Source: an uncultured Burkholderiales bacterium (GTDB lineage: Bacteria; Pseudomonadota; Gammaproteobacteria; Burkholderiales; Burkholderiaceae_E). From it: a stretch of 56,874 nt of DNA. Below are positions 26,770 to 35,883 of this stretch, in pieces. Location: contig CADEEH010000012.1 of assembly GCA_902826305.1 (NCBI GenBank), positions 1 to 56,874 of the forward strand, given 5' to 3'. How positions within the stretch are numbered: position 1 is the first letter of the stretch; every line of letters starts with the position of its first letter. The notes under the pieces were generated by a model. That model made no database searches. It worked only from the letters and a program-made list of their open reading frames with translations, and was not told the DNA's origin. The position numbers and the translations under genes were made by a program.

Positions 26770-27372
26770 TCAGCCGAACAGCTTGCCCGCGATCGTCGCG
26801 ACATGCCGGCCCTGGTAGCGGGCCATCGCCCGTTCCTGTTCGCTGGGCATCCGTTCACCCTTGCCACCGGAGATGGTCGATGCACCGTAGGGACTGCCGC
26901 CCTTGATTTCGTCCAGCCCCATCTGCCGCTGCTCCGAGTAGGGCAGGCCGACCAGGATCATTCCCTGGTGCAGCAGCGTCACGTGGAACGACAGGATCGT
27001 GCTCTCCTGGCCGCCGTGCTGGGTGGCACTGGACGTGAACACCGACCCGATCTTGCCGACCAGCGCGCCGCTCGCCCACAACGCGCCGGTCTGATCGAGG
27101 AACGTGCGCATCTGGCCGGTCATGTTGCCGAACCGTGTCGGCGAGCCGAAGACTATCGCGTCGTAGTCGGCAAGTTCGGCAGGCTGCGCGATCGGCGCCG
27201 GCTGCTCGGTCTTGCCGCCTGCCTCGCGGAAAGCGTCCGCGGGCATCGTCTCCGGCACCCGCTTCAGTGTCACGACCGCGCCATCGACCTCCCGCGCGCC
27301 ATCGGCGACCGCGTGGGCCATCGCTTCCACGTGGCCCTGGATGCTGTGGTACAGGACGAGGATCTTTGCCAT
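26770..27372 (-). CDS. wrbA: NAD(P)H:quinone oxidoreductase, WrbA type
   Basis: FMN flavoprotein of 200 residues that reduces quinones by two electrons, protecting against redox cycling. It has the flavodoxin-like phosphate loop [34 protein letters not shown] (FMN and NADH contacts), [14 protein letters not shown] and, near the end, [12 protein letters not shown]. All match WrbA, and length is exact. ATG 27372 is preceded by AGGAG at seven bases. The upstream part of the open frame is not conserved. The gene is alone, divergent from the VanZ-like gene; a TTCGA-ACG-TCGAA inverted repeat (27417-27429) lies about 45 bp upstream of its start and might be an operator. Confidence 0.96.
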   Translation of the reverse strand: MAKILVLYHSIQGHVEAMAHAVADGAREVDGAVVTLKRVPETMPADAFREAGGKTEQPAPIAQPAELADYDAIVFGSPTRFGNMTGQMRTFLDQTGALWASGALVGKIGSVFTSSATQHGGQESTILSFHVTLLHQGMILVGLPYSEQRQMGLDEIKGGSPYGASTISGGKGERMPSEQERAMARYQGRHVATIAGKLFG

Positions 27373-27569
27373 CGGGATGCTCCTGGTTGTGGATCTGCCG
27401 ATCGAACCGTGCGACCTTCGAACGTCGAACGGGGCTCGCGGCACTGGCCGCGTGGCCGGATGCCTTCGAATGGCAAACGCATACGCAAAGGCCTGACCCG
27501 GCCGGACCGCAGGAGAACCCGTCGGTCGGCCCACCCCGGGCGCAACGCGGGCATGTCCCGTCGACTTGG

Positions 27570-27575
27570 TATCAT
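27570..27575 (+). promoter_or_regulatory. Possible -10 of the VanZ-like gene
   Basis: TATCAT about 34 bp upstream of the ATG at 27609, in an otherwise GC-rich divergent gap. No convincing -35 is seen at the standard distance. Confidence 0.25.
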
Positions 27576-27608
27576 GCACTGCACAACTGCAGGCGTAGAC
27601 TCCTCCCG

Positions 27609-28025
27609 ATGAAGAAACTGATCGCCGATACCGTGCGACCGACACCGGTTTTCCAGCGCGGCGCGATGGCGCTGCTGGTGATCTGGGCGCTGCTGATGTT
27701 CGTCGGCGGCCAGACCAAGGCCGCGGTGGGCCTGTTCACGACACCGTGGGACAAACTCGCGCACCTGACCAGTTATGCCGCCGCGGCGTCGTTGTGCTGG
27801 ATCGCCCTCGGTGGCCGCCGTCCGTGGCTGGTGCTCGGCGGCATGATCTCGCTGGGCGCGCTGGACGAACTGCTGCAACGGCTGAACCCGGGTCGGCAGG
27901 TCGACCTCGGCGATCTCGCCGTCGACGTCATCGGCGCGACCCTCGCGGTCGTGGTCCTGAGCCTGCTCGCCGACCGCTTCGGCCGCGACCGCCCCGGCGA
28001 ACGCCCGCGCCAGGACAAGCAGTAG
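27609..28025 (+). CDS. VanZ-like family membrane protein
   Basis: Membrane protein of 138 residues with about four hydrophobic segments. The VanZ-like pattern is [18 protein letters not shown] (the conserved D-K-xxH) followed by [34 protein letters not shown], the family's E-xxQ...R-xxxD-xxDxxxNxxG equivalent. VanZ itself raises teicoplanin resistance in Gram-positives; the role of proteobacterial members is unknown. ATG 27609 follows a weak ribosome-binding site; the frame is open further upstream but not family-like. The basic C-terminal tail ends just before the 124-bp repeat array. Confidence 0.82.
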   Translation: MKKLIADTVRPTPVFQRGAMALLVIWALLMFVGGQTKAAVGLFTTPWDKLAHLTSYAAAASLCWIALGGRRPWLVLGGMISLGALDELLQRLNPGRQVDLGDLAVDVIGATLAVVVLSLLADRFGRDRPGERPRQDKQ

Positions 28026-28076
28026 GCCAGCGCAGCAGTCCGAAGAACCGGTCGCGCAGCCGCTTCGCGAGATTTC

Positions 28077-28448
28077 GCAGAACCCGTCGAGAAGCGTAGC
28101 GAGCAGGCCCGAGTTGCGTGCGAGGAGCGCAAGCGTGCTGGAGCACGCTGAGCACCACAGCGCACAAATCGGGACGCGCAGTAGCTTCGCACCAAGGTCC
28201 GCAGAACCCGTCGAGAAGCGTAGCGAGCAGGCCCGAGTTGCGTGCGAGGAGCGCAAGCGTGCTGGAGCACGCTGAGCACCACAGCGCACAAATCGGGACG
28301 CGCAGCAGCTTCCCAGCAAGGTCTGCAGAACTCGTCGAGAAGCGTAGCGAGCAGGCCCGAGTTGTGTGCGAGGAGCGCAAGCGTGCTGGAGCACGCTGAG
28401 CACCACAGCGCACAAGTCGGGACGCGCAGTAGCTTCGCGACGAGTTCT
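28077..28448. repeat. Three tandem copies of a 124-bp hairpin-forming repeat
   Basis: Units start at 28077, 28201 and 28325, exactly 124 bp apart. A partial unit tail (about 28053-28076) precedes them. Units 1 and 2 differ at about four positions; unit 3 differs from unit 1 at three positions over the first 113 bases, then diverges at the tamB stop. In each unit an imperfect inverted repeat of about 66 nt runs from CCCGAG to TCGGG (28108-28173 in unit 1). It is capped by a perfect GCGTGC-TGGA-GCACGC hairpin (28133-28148). Since 124 is not a multiple of three, open frames across the array read each copy in a different frame, arguing against coding. The array fills the 420-bp gap between the convergent VanZ-like and tamB genes. 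It may be a terminator-like or REP/BIME-like element, or an RNA. Confidence 0.88.
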
Positions 28449-31400
28449 AGTCGAAGGCGTAGAAGTAGAGGACGTCCAACGCCGACTCGCTGCCGGTCAG
28501 CGCCCGCACCGACAGACGCTGCGTGATGTCGTACTGCACACGCAGCAGGTTCCAGACGCCGCGCAGTCCCTGTTCGTAGGTCACGAACAGGCGTGAACTG
28601 AGTCGCTTGCCGACGGCGATCACGTTCTGACCGACCGCCGACGGCTGCACTTCGGTGGAGCCTGCCTGACGCATCGCCGTCGGCACCGACGCGCCGAGCC
28701 CGGTGATGCCCAGGCCGGGTCCGGTCGCAAAACCGGTCGCGCTGCTCGCGCCGCGCAACGTCAGCACGTCGACACCGAGCGCACTCGCCAGTCCCGAGAC
28801 CAGCGATCCGTCGTTGCGCCCGAGCAGGGTCGCGGCCGCCGTCTGCAACGCGGCGATCTGGCCGGTGCTCTGTGCATCGGCCAGCGGCAGCCCGAGCACC
28901 AGCCAGGACAGCTTTTCCGCGTCGGGCACTTCGGGACGCGACACCAGCCGCACCCGCGGCGCCAACACACTGCCGGTCAGCGCGACGCCGGCCTCGACGA
29001 CGTCGTCACGACGCACGGCAACGATGTCGAGTGACGGATTGTCGAGCGGGCCGTTGAAGATCAGCCGGCCCTGGTCGATCTCGAGCTGCTTGCCGTACGC
29101 AGCGTAGGTGCCGCGGCGGACGTTGACGATGCCGAACGCCCGCGGGGCGTCCGGCAGCTTGCCGCGCAGGTTGACCACGCCGGTGAGCACCGCGTCCACG
29201 CCGCTGCCGCGAACCCGCAGGCGGTCGCCGAGGTCGAGCGCGAGTTCCGAGGAGATCTCGAACTTCTGGTCGATCGGGCGCGGCTCCGGCTCGTCGTCGG
29301 CGTCGTCCTCGGATGTCTTCGGCGCCGGCAACGGTGCGTTCGGATCGGCGACGACCACGTCGGCCGGCAGCGTCGGCGCCTCGCCGCCGCGCAACTCGAT
29401 CAGGCCTTCGTCGGCCCTGAGCCGACCGGTCAGCACGAACGACGCGCCCCGGTTCAGCACTTCGGTCTCACCGGAGATCACCAGCCGCTGCCCGGGACCG
29501 AGCGGCAGCACCAGCTTGTCGGCGCGCAACATGAAGCGGCCCTGCATCTCCTGCCCCGGTGTGTTCACCGTCTGCGCGGCAGGCAGGCGCAGGTCGCCGG
29601 TCATCTCGATCGAACCGGTGCCGGTGGCGAACTTCATCGATTTCAGCGCCAGCCGGTCCCCCTCGAGCCGCCCGACCAGCGTGCCACGGTCGAACACCCA
29701 GCCGCGGCCACGCTGCTCGAGCCGCAGGTTCTCACCCGAGAGGTCACCGTCGAGCCGGGGCGCGGCGAGTGTGCCGCCGACATTGCCGGCGAATCGCATG
29801 CGCCCGGCCGCCGACCACAACGGCCCGACCAGCCGGTTCGCGAAGCCGAGCGACGGCACCTGGAGTTCCAGTCGCCCGCTGAGCTGCCCGTCGCGCAGCG
29901 CGACGTCGGCCAGGCCGCTGCCCTCGGGTGTCGGCCCGCCGGCAAGGCGCATGTTGACCTTGCCGTCGAGATCGTCGACCGACGAGCCGGCGACATCCCA
30001 GCGGCCGTTGATCCTCACGCCGAGGAAGTTCACACCCTCGCCGCGCAGCAGGTCGGCACGGCCGGCGGCCGCCAGCAGGCGCTGCACCGGCACGTTGGTC
30101 GCCTCGCCGGTCGCCTCGAAACGCTCGTTGCCGACAACCAGCCGCGCGACCTGCAGGCGACCGTCGTCGATCGCGAAGGTCGCATTCTCGATCCGCGCCG
30201 AGTCCGGGGTCGCCTCCAGTGTCGCCGGTGCGACCAGATTGACCCGCAACGGTCCCGAGGCCGCGAACTCGCGCACGCTCGCGGCCCACTGCCACAACGG
30301 CTCGCCGCGCCGGACCGGGTTGCCGTAGTCGAGCCTGCCGCTGCCGGTCGCGCGTGCGGTGATGCCGGCGCCTTCACCGTTGATCCTGAACTCGTGGGCA
30401 TCGGCGGTCCCGCCGGCGTCGACACGCAGGGCATCGAGCTCGTGTGCGCCGAAGCGAACTCGACGACCGTCGGCGCGCACCACGAGCCTGCCGGCGCCGA
30501 CCTCGGGAATCTCGAGGGTGGCCGACAGCGTCTCCGCCGAGCCGATGCCGTCGGCGACGATCCGGGTGCCGTCGAGTTCGGCCGAGATCGCGACCGCCGG
30601 CGGCAGGCCGCGGATCTCGCCGTGCCCGTTGAGTCGACCGTGCCAGCCGGTGTCGATCTGCGCGAGTTCGCTGATCTGGGTGCGGAACGCGAGCCGGTCA
30701 CCGGCGGCACCCAGGCTGCCTTCGGTCTCCACCCGCACCTCGCCATAGGTGGCCTGCAGCTTCGAGTTGCTGACCCGCCAAGAGCCGGGTGCGGTCGACT
30801 CGAAGCGTACGTTGCCGCGCCAGTCGGCGCGCAGGTTGCGCCCGCCGAGGGCCCCCTGGTCGATGGTCAGGCGCGAATCGATGTCGACCACCGGCACGAC
30901 CTGGCCGCGGGCACCCCAGGTGCCGGCAATGACCCCCCGCCAGCGCGGGTCGGCCAGAATCCGGGACGGATCGAACTGGCGGAACTGGCCGACCAGGTCG
31001 AATGCATACGGCCGGCGCACCTCGATGCGGCCCGCCGCGGTCATCTCGCCCGGGATCTTCGCCAGCGCGGCGGCGTCGTGACCACTCCGTTCGGCCACGT
31101 TCGCGGATGCGGGCGGCGGCACCGGTGCCTGGCGCACCGGCGGGCCCGTGCCACGCACACGACCCGCCGCACCCGGTCGTTCCCGGGTGGTTCGTGCCGA
31201 TTCGGCGGCGGCGAGTGTCGCGATCCGCGCCCGCTCGAGCAGCAATTGATCACCGTCGAGTCGACCGCGCGCGGACAACGCCAGATCGTCCCGGCTGGCA
31301 TCACGCAGGTCGACGTCGAACCGCGTGTCGTCCAGCTCGACCTTGCCGGCAAGACGTGTCGGTGCCAGCGGCTCGGACAGCACCGCGAAGTCGATGTCGC

Positions 31401-32727
31401 GCAGCTCGAGCCGTGCCTGCAATCCTGGCAGCCGCGCGCCGAAGACCTCGAACTGGCGATCGAGCCGGATCGTCATCTGCCCCTCGATGCCCGCCCCTTT
31501 CGGCAACTCGAGCTTCATCCTGCTCAGCGTCACCTGCTCGCCACGCCAGGTGAAATCGCTGACGCCGCTTTGCACCGGGACCTGCGTCGGCCCTTCAGTG
31601 GTGATCGCGCCCGCGGCCGAGTTGGTGAATCGCAGGTCACCGGCGATGCGATCGTCGCCGATCCGCACCCGTCCGGCCAGGTTGAGTTGCGCCAGCAGGC
31701 CGGGCATGCCGAGCTGGCCCGGTTCGATGCTGCGTGCCTCGAAGTCGATCGGCGACAACATGTCGGCCTCGAACGGGCGCACCTGGGCGCGCAACGTGAC
31801 CTGCCCCGGCAACGCCGGCACGACCACGGGCTCGGCGGGCTTGCCATCGGCCGCCGGCGAAGTGCGCCCCCGGCGGCCCACCGGTGTCGCCGGGGGCGCC
31901 GGCGTCGGCGTGGCGACGTCGGTCTGCGCGTTGACGACAAGGTCGGCCAGGGGCCCCTTGACCCCGAAACGAAGCACCACCGGATTGGACAGCTGCTTGA
32001 GCCGTCCGACCCACTTGCCCAGCGCGGTCACCGCGTAGGGTGCCTTGTCGGCGAGTGAACCCGACAGTTCCATCTCGCCCCACGGACTGGTGAACACGAG
32101 CCGGTCGACCCGGTATCCGGTGATCGGCGTGTCCTTGTCGCCGCGGTATTGGCCACGCAGGCCGATCTTCTGCAGCTCGACCGGATCGCTGCCCTCCTTC
32201 TCGATGCGCAACTGGTCGATCGCCAGTTCGTCCAGGCGCAGGTTGATCGGCAGGTCGAGTTTCGCCGGCTGTGGCATCGGCCCGTCGCCGGAGGGCAGCT
32301 TGAGCAACGCCGATGCCGCGCGCAGCCGTCCGATGCGCAGTTCCTTGGCCAGCAGTTCACCCGGGCTCCAGAAGCCGCGGGCATCGCGCACCGTCAGTTC
32401 GACCTCGCCGTCCGCGGTGAAATCACGCCATCGGATCGAACCGATGCGTACACCGTCGAACAAGGTGCCGCTGACGTCCTCGACCGCGAGCCGCCCCTCG
32501 CTGCGATCGACCGCCCACTGCAACGACCAGCGCAGGAACGCCGCATGACCGAGCAGGTACACGGCACCGACCACCAGCGTCACCAGCACCAGCGGCACGA
32601 TCCAGGCGACGATGCGCGCGGCCGATGTCCTGCGCGGCGCCGCCGCGGCGTTGCCCGGCACATCCGCCCGCGGGGGCGAGCCGCCGGGCGACGGCGGCGA
32701 CAGCGACGGTTCCTGGCGCCCGGCCAT
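28447..32727 (-). CDS. tamB: Translocation and assembly module subunit TamB
   Basis: Inner-membrane-anchored AsmA-like protein of 1426 residues that spans the periplasm and works with TamA in outer-membrane protein and lipid traffic. A proline-rich cytoplasmic start is followed by one membrane helix (about 38-62), then LRWSLQWAVDRSEGRLAVEDVSGTLFDGVRIG, the typical first repeat. Long beta-rich repeats follow, with Ala/Pro/Arg-rich breaks at about 270-300 and 510-550. The C-terminal TamB domain (DUF490) has VNVRRGTYAAYGKQLEIDQGRLIFNGPLDNPSLDIVAVRR and ends in a phenylalanine-terminated strand (LYFYAFD). Its start overlaps the tamA stop (TGATG). The stop codon abuts the repeat array. Confidence 0.95.
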   Translation of the reverse strand: MAGRQEPSLSPPSPGGSPPRADVPGNAAAAPRRTSAARIVAWIVPLVLVTLVVGAVYLLGHAAFLRWSLQWAVDRSEGRLAVEDVSGTLFDGVRIGSIRWRDFTADGEVELTVRDARGFWSPGELLAKELRIGRLRAASALLKLPSGDGPMPQPAKLDLPINLRLDELAIDQLRIEKEGSDPVELQKIGLRGQYRGDKDTPITGYRVDRLVFTSPWGEMELSGSLADKAPYAVTALGKWVGRLKQLSNPVVLRFGVKGPLADLVVNAQTDVATPTPAPPATPVGRRGRTSPAADGKPAEPVVVPALPGQVTLRAQVRPFEADMLSPIDFEARSIEPGQLGMPGLLAQLNLAGRVRIGDDRIAGDLRFTNSAAGAITTEGPTQVPVQSGVSDFTWRGEQVTLSRMKLELPKGAGIEGQMTIRLDRQFEVFGARLPGLQARLELRDIDFAVLSEPLAPTRLAGKVELDDTRFDVDLRDASRDDLALSARGRLDGDQLLLERARIATLAAAESARTTRERPGAAGRVRGTGPPVRQAPVPPPASANVAERSGHDAAALAKIPGEMTAAGRIEVRRPYAFDLVGQFRQFDPSRILADPRWRGVIAGTWGARGQVVPVVDIDSRLTIDQGALGGRNLRADWRGNVRFESTAPGSWRVSNSKLQATYGEVRVETEGSLGAAGDRLAFRTQISELAQIDTGWHGRLNGHGEIRGLPPAVAISAELDGTRIVADGIGSAETLSATLEIPEVGAGRLVVRADGRRVRFGAHELDALRVDAGGTADAHEFRINGEGAGITARATGSGRLDYGNPVRRGEPLWQWAASVREFAASGPLRVNLVAPATLEATPDSARIENATFAIDDGRLQVARLVVGNERFEATGEATNVPVQRLLAAAGRADLLRGEGVNFLGVRINGRWDVAGSSVDDLDGKVNMRLAGGPTPEGSGLADVALRDGQLSGRLELQVPSLGFANRLVGPLWSAAGRMRFAGNVGGTLAAPRLDGDLSGENLRLEQRGRGWVFDRGTLVGRLEGDRLALKSMKFATGTGSIEMTGDLRLPAAQTVNTPGQEMQGRFMLRADKLVLPLGPGQRLVISGETEVLNRGASFVLTGRLRADEGLIELRGGEAPTLPADVVVADPNAPLPAPKTSEDDADDEPEPRPIDQKFEISSELALDLGDRLRVRGSGVDAVLTGVVNLRGKLPDAPRAFGIVNVRRGTYAAYGKQLEIDQGRLIFNGPLDNPSLDIVAVRRDDVVEAGVALTGSVLAPRVRLVSRPEVPDAEKLSWLVLGLPLADAQSTGQIAALQTAAATLLGRNDGSLVSGLASALGVDVLTLRGASSATGFATGPGLGITGLGASVPTAMRQAGSTEVQPSAVGQNVIAVGKRLSSRLFVTYEQGLRGVWNLLRVQYDITQRLSVRALTGSESALDVLYFYAFD

Positions 32728-34565
32728 CAGAACGTATACCCGACCGCGATGTGTGCGCGCAGACGCCGCTCGGCGCCGCCGTACGCGATGTCGACGTTGA
32801 TCGGACCGATCGGCGAGCGCCAGCGCACACCCGCGCCGTAACCGCGCACCGTCTGGTAGTCGACCCAGCGATCGGCGACGTTGCCGATGTCGAAGAAGGT
32901 CGCGCCCCAGAAGCCGCGACCGATCGGATGCTGGTACTCGAGGCTGCCGATCGCCAGCACACGCCCGCCCACCGTCGCGTTGCCCTCGGTCACGCCGAGC
33001 GACTGATAGCGGTAGCCGCGCACCGACTGCGCGCCGCCGGCGCGGAACAGGTTCTCCGAGGGGATGTCGTCGCGGCTGTTCGATATCACCCAGCCGAGCT
33101 CACCCAGCGCGACCACCATGCCGCCGGCGAGCGGAGAATCCTCGGCCATCGGCAGGAATCGCATCGCCCGGGTATACAGCCGGGCGAAGCTGCGATCGGT
33201 CAACAACCCCTTCGCCGCCCCGGAGATCTGCGAACTGACCGTGTAGCCGCGACGCGGATCGACGCGGTTGTCGAGCCGGCGCAGGTTCCACGAGTAGCCC
33301 AGCGTCAGTGCCTGCCGGTTGTCGCTCTGCTCGCCACCGGGGATGGCGATCGTGCGCTGCTCGGTCTGGTACTGCAGCGACAGGAAGTAGTCGATCTCGT
33401 CGGCGCGTTTGACCCGCCCGCCGAACATCGTCGTCTTGTCGGTGAACTCGTTCTCCACGTCCAGGCGTTCGAAGCGCACGCCGTAGACGTAGCTGTGCCC
33501 GCTGCGCTCGAACGGCGTGCGCACGGTCGCGTAGGCGCGCTGGCGGACCTGCTCGAGCTGCAGGCCCGAGTCGAACTGCCAGCCGCGATCGAACAGGTCG
33601 TGATGTTCGTAGCCGAGCAGCGCACGCGCGCCGTAGTCGCTCGAATAACCCAGGCCGTAGACCGTCTGCTGCAGGCGACGTTCGTTGACCTCGACGACGA
33701 TCGGCACGGCCGAAGCCCCCGGATCGTTGTCGACCGCCTCCAGGTCCGGCACCGCCGATGCGCTGACGAAGTAGCCCGACGAGCGCAGCCGCGTCTCGTA
33801 GAGCAGCAGCCGATCGTAGGCGTACGGCTGGCCCTCGGCGAACGGCATCATGCCCTCGACGATCGCACGGTCGTACCGACCGAGCCCGCGCACCGTCATC
33901 GGGCCGAACACGAGCCGGGGCCCGGCGTCCAGGCCGACACTCAGGCCCGCGGTCGTCGACACCGGGTCGACCTGCGCACGCGAGGCGGCGACACGCGCGC
34001 GCATGTAGCCGCGCTGCTTGAGCAGTTCGATCATCTGCCGCTTGCCCGACTCCCAGTCGCCGGTGCGAAAGAACGTGCCCTCGCCCAGCGGCCAGCGCCC
34101 GCGGAGCTGCTTGAGCAGCGCTTCGCGTTCGCCCGGCTCGGCGACGCCGTCCAGCTGCAGCTCGAAACGATTGACCGTCGTCCGCGCCCCGGCATCGACC
34201 TCGATCCGGATCCGCGGCAGCGACTCGCCGGTGTCCGGTGGCCGCTGCACGACCAGCGCACGCGCGGAGAAGTAGCCGGCCGACTTGGCGATCGCCTCGG
34301 CCTCCTGCTGCGCGCGGTCGACGAACACCTGCAGTTGCGACGGATCGTACGACGGGTCGTCCTGCCAGCGGCCGAGCAGGGTCCGATTGCGGATCTCGCC
34401 GACGAGATCGGGGGGTGCCTCGATCTCGAGCACGTAGTGCGGCTCGGCGCACACCAGCCGCGGCGCGACGACGGCACCCGTCACCAGGCAGGTGGCGGCG
34501 ATCGCGCGCACCGCGGCCGATGCGTGGACGACGATCCGTGCGACCGACGGCCACCGACCATGCAC
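32727..34565 (-). CDS. tamA: Translocation and assembly module outer-membrane protein TamA
   Basis: Omp85-family barrel protein. About 612 residues from GTG 34565, compared with 577 in E. coli. There is a signal peptide region (ATCLVTGAVVAPRLVCAEP), three POTRA repeats (about 45-290) and a C-terminal 16-stranded barrel. The barrel has GLGYSSDYGARALLGYEHHDLFDRGW, the conserved FRAGGAQSVRGYRYQSLG (lid-lock VRGY motif) and the final strand ending GYTF. The start is uncertain: the frame is open to 34679; GTG 34565 gives a long signal; a later GTG just before RAIAATC would give a compact one; and a CTG overlaps the TGA of a short GTG-initiated ORF that begins at the purM stop. It is followed by tamB with TGATG coupling. 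Confidence 0.9.
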   Translation of the reverse strand: MHGRWPSVARIVVHASAAVRAIAATCLVTGAVVAPRLVCAEPHYVLEIEAPPDLVGEIRNRTLLGRWQDDPSYDPSQLQVFVDRAQQEAEAIAKSAGYFSARALVVQRPPDTGESLPRIRIEVDAGARTTVNRFELQLDGVAEPGEREALLKQLRGRWPLGEGTFFRTGDWESGKRQMIELLKQRGYMRARVAASRAQVDPVSTTAGLSVGLDAGPRLVFGPMTVRGLGRYDRAIVEGMMPFAEGQPYAYDRLLLYETRLRSSGYFVSASAVPDLEAVDNDPGASAVPIVVEVNERRLQQTVYGLGYSSDYGARALLGYEHHDLFDRGWQFDSGLQLEQVRQRAYATVRTPFERSGHSYVYGVRFERLDVENEFTDKTTMFGGRVKRADEIDYFLSLQYQTEQRTIAIPGGEQSDNRQALTLGYSWNLRRLDNRVDPRRGYTVSSQISGAAKGLLTDRSFARLYTRAMRFLPMAEDSPLAGGMVVALGELGWVISNSRDDIPSENLFRAGGAQSVRGYRYQSLGVTEGNATVGGRVLAIGSLEYQHPIGRGFWGATFFDIGNVADRWVDYQTVRGYGAGVRWRSPIGPINVDIAYGGAERRLRAHIAVGYTF

Positions 34566-34653
34566 ACCGGGCGACGGACCGGCGACGATCAGGGACCCGT
34601 TCGGCAGGACGCCGGTCCCTTGCAGGCCCCGGCGCACGGCCGATTGTTCCGGC

Positions 34654-35730
34654 TCACGACGACCCCGCGCCTGACGCACGTGCCGGGGTCACGACACAGG
34701 CCGGCGCGCCGGCGGAACGAGGCGCGATGTGGCCGATCCGCCACGCCCGCTCGCCGGCCGCCGCGAGTGCCGCGAGCGCACCGTCCGCGTTGCCGGGCGC
34801 GACCACGACGACCATGCCGATGCCGCAGTTGAACACCCGATGCATCTCGGCGTCGGCGACCGAACCCTCGCGCTGCAGCCAGTCGAACAGCGGCGGCATC
34901 ACCCACGCGTCGCGATCGAGCACCGCCTGCACACCGGCGGGCAGTACACGAGGGACGTTCTCGACCAGGCCGCCACCGGTGATGTGGGCGATGCCCTTGA
35001 CCAGGTCGCGTTCGATCAGCCCGAGCATCGGCTTGACGTAGATCCGCGTCGGCGCGAGCACCGTGTCGGCGAACGAACGACCGTGGAAATCGTCGTTCAT
35101 CCGCGGCGAGTCGAGCGAGCCGAAGGCGCGCTCGACGATGCGTCGGATCAGCGAATAGCCGTTGGAATGTGCACCGCTGGAAGCCAGCCCGAGCACGACG
35201 TCGCCTTCGGCGATCGACCGGCCGTCGACGATCCGCGACTTCTCGACGACACCGACCGCGAAGCCGGCGAGGTCGTATTCGCCGGCCGGATACATGTCGG
35301 GCATCTCGGCGGTCTCGCCCCCGATCAGCGCGCAGCCCGCCTGTTCGCAGCCGCGCGCGACCCCGCCCACGACCGCGGCCGCGGTGTCCACGTCGAGCTT
35401 GCCGCAGGCGAAGTAGTCGAGGAAGAACAGCGGTTCGGCCCCCTGCACGAGCACGTCGTTGACACTCATCGCGACCAGGTCGATGCCGACCGTGTCGTGG
35501 CGGTCCAGCGCGAACGCCAGCCGCAGCTTGGTGCCGACCCCGTCGGTGCCCGAGACCAGCACCGGCTCGCGATATCTCCTGGGTACCTCGAACAGCGCGC
35601 CGAAGCCGCCGATGCCGGCCAGCACGCCCTCGCGCAGCGTCCGCTTCGCCAGCGGCTTGATCCGCTCGACCAGCGCGTCGCCGGCGTCGATGTCGACCCC
35701 GGCATCCTTGTAGGACAGCGAAGATGTCAT
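34654..35730 (-). CDS. purM: Phosphoribosylformylglycinamidine cyclo-ligase (AIR synthetase)
   Basis: Fifth step of purine synthesis: ATP-dependent ring closure of FGAM to AIR. It has 358 residues, normal length. Visible are [21 protein letters not shown] at the N-terminus, the glycine-rich [69 protein letters not shown] and [19 protein letters not shown] 35730 is the family start. It is divergent from the AI-2E-family permease, a gene pair conserved in many beta- and gammaproteobacteria, and lies upstream of tamA on the same strand with an 88-bp gap. Confidence 0.97.
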   Translation of the reverse strand: MTSSLSYKDAGVDIDAGDALVERIKPLAKRTLREGVLAGIGGFGALFEVPRRYREPVLVSGTDGVGTKLRLAFALDRHDTVGIDLVAMSVNDVLVQGAEPLFFLDYFACGKLDVDTAAAVVGGVARGCEQAGCALIGGETAEMPDMYPAGEYDLAGFAVGVVEKSRIVDGRSIAEGDVVLGLASSGAHSNGYSLIRRIVERAFGSLDSPRMNDDFHGRSFADTVLAPTRIYVKPMLGLIERDLVKGIAHITGGGLVENVPRVLPAGVQAVLDRDAWVMPPLFDWLQREGSVADAEMHRVFNCGIGMVVVVAPGNADGALAALAAAGERAWRIGHIAPRSAGAPACVVTPARASGAGSS

Positions 35731-35883
35731 GGGTTGCGACCCGCGCGGCGCCGGTCCGGTATGCTTCTCCCGGACAGCCGGTCGGGTTCCTTAAAATGCC
35801 GGATTTCGGCGCGAAGGCAGAATTGTAGTCGCTCGCGCCGCCCTCCCCGCCCCGGGGTGCCCAGTGCCCGAGCCGTTGCGCCG

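Noticed and set aside
27928-28415. Minus-strand open frames through the 124-bp repeats (recurrent Cys/Leu/Ala/Arg-rich peptides)
   Set aside because: The 124-bp period shifts frame at each unit, so successive copies are read in different frames; they are a by-product of the repeat and not a conserved protein.
28077-28448. CRISPR array
   Set aside because: The units are contiguous and identical over their whole length with no unique spacers, and no cas genes are near.
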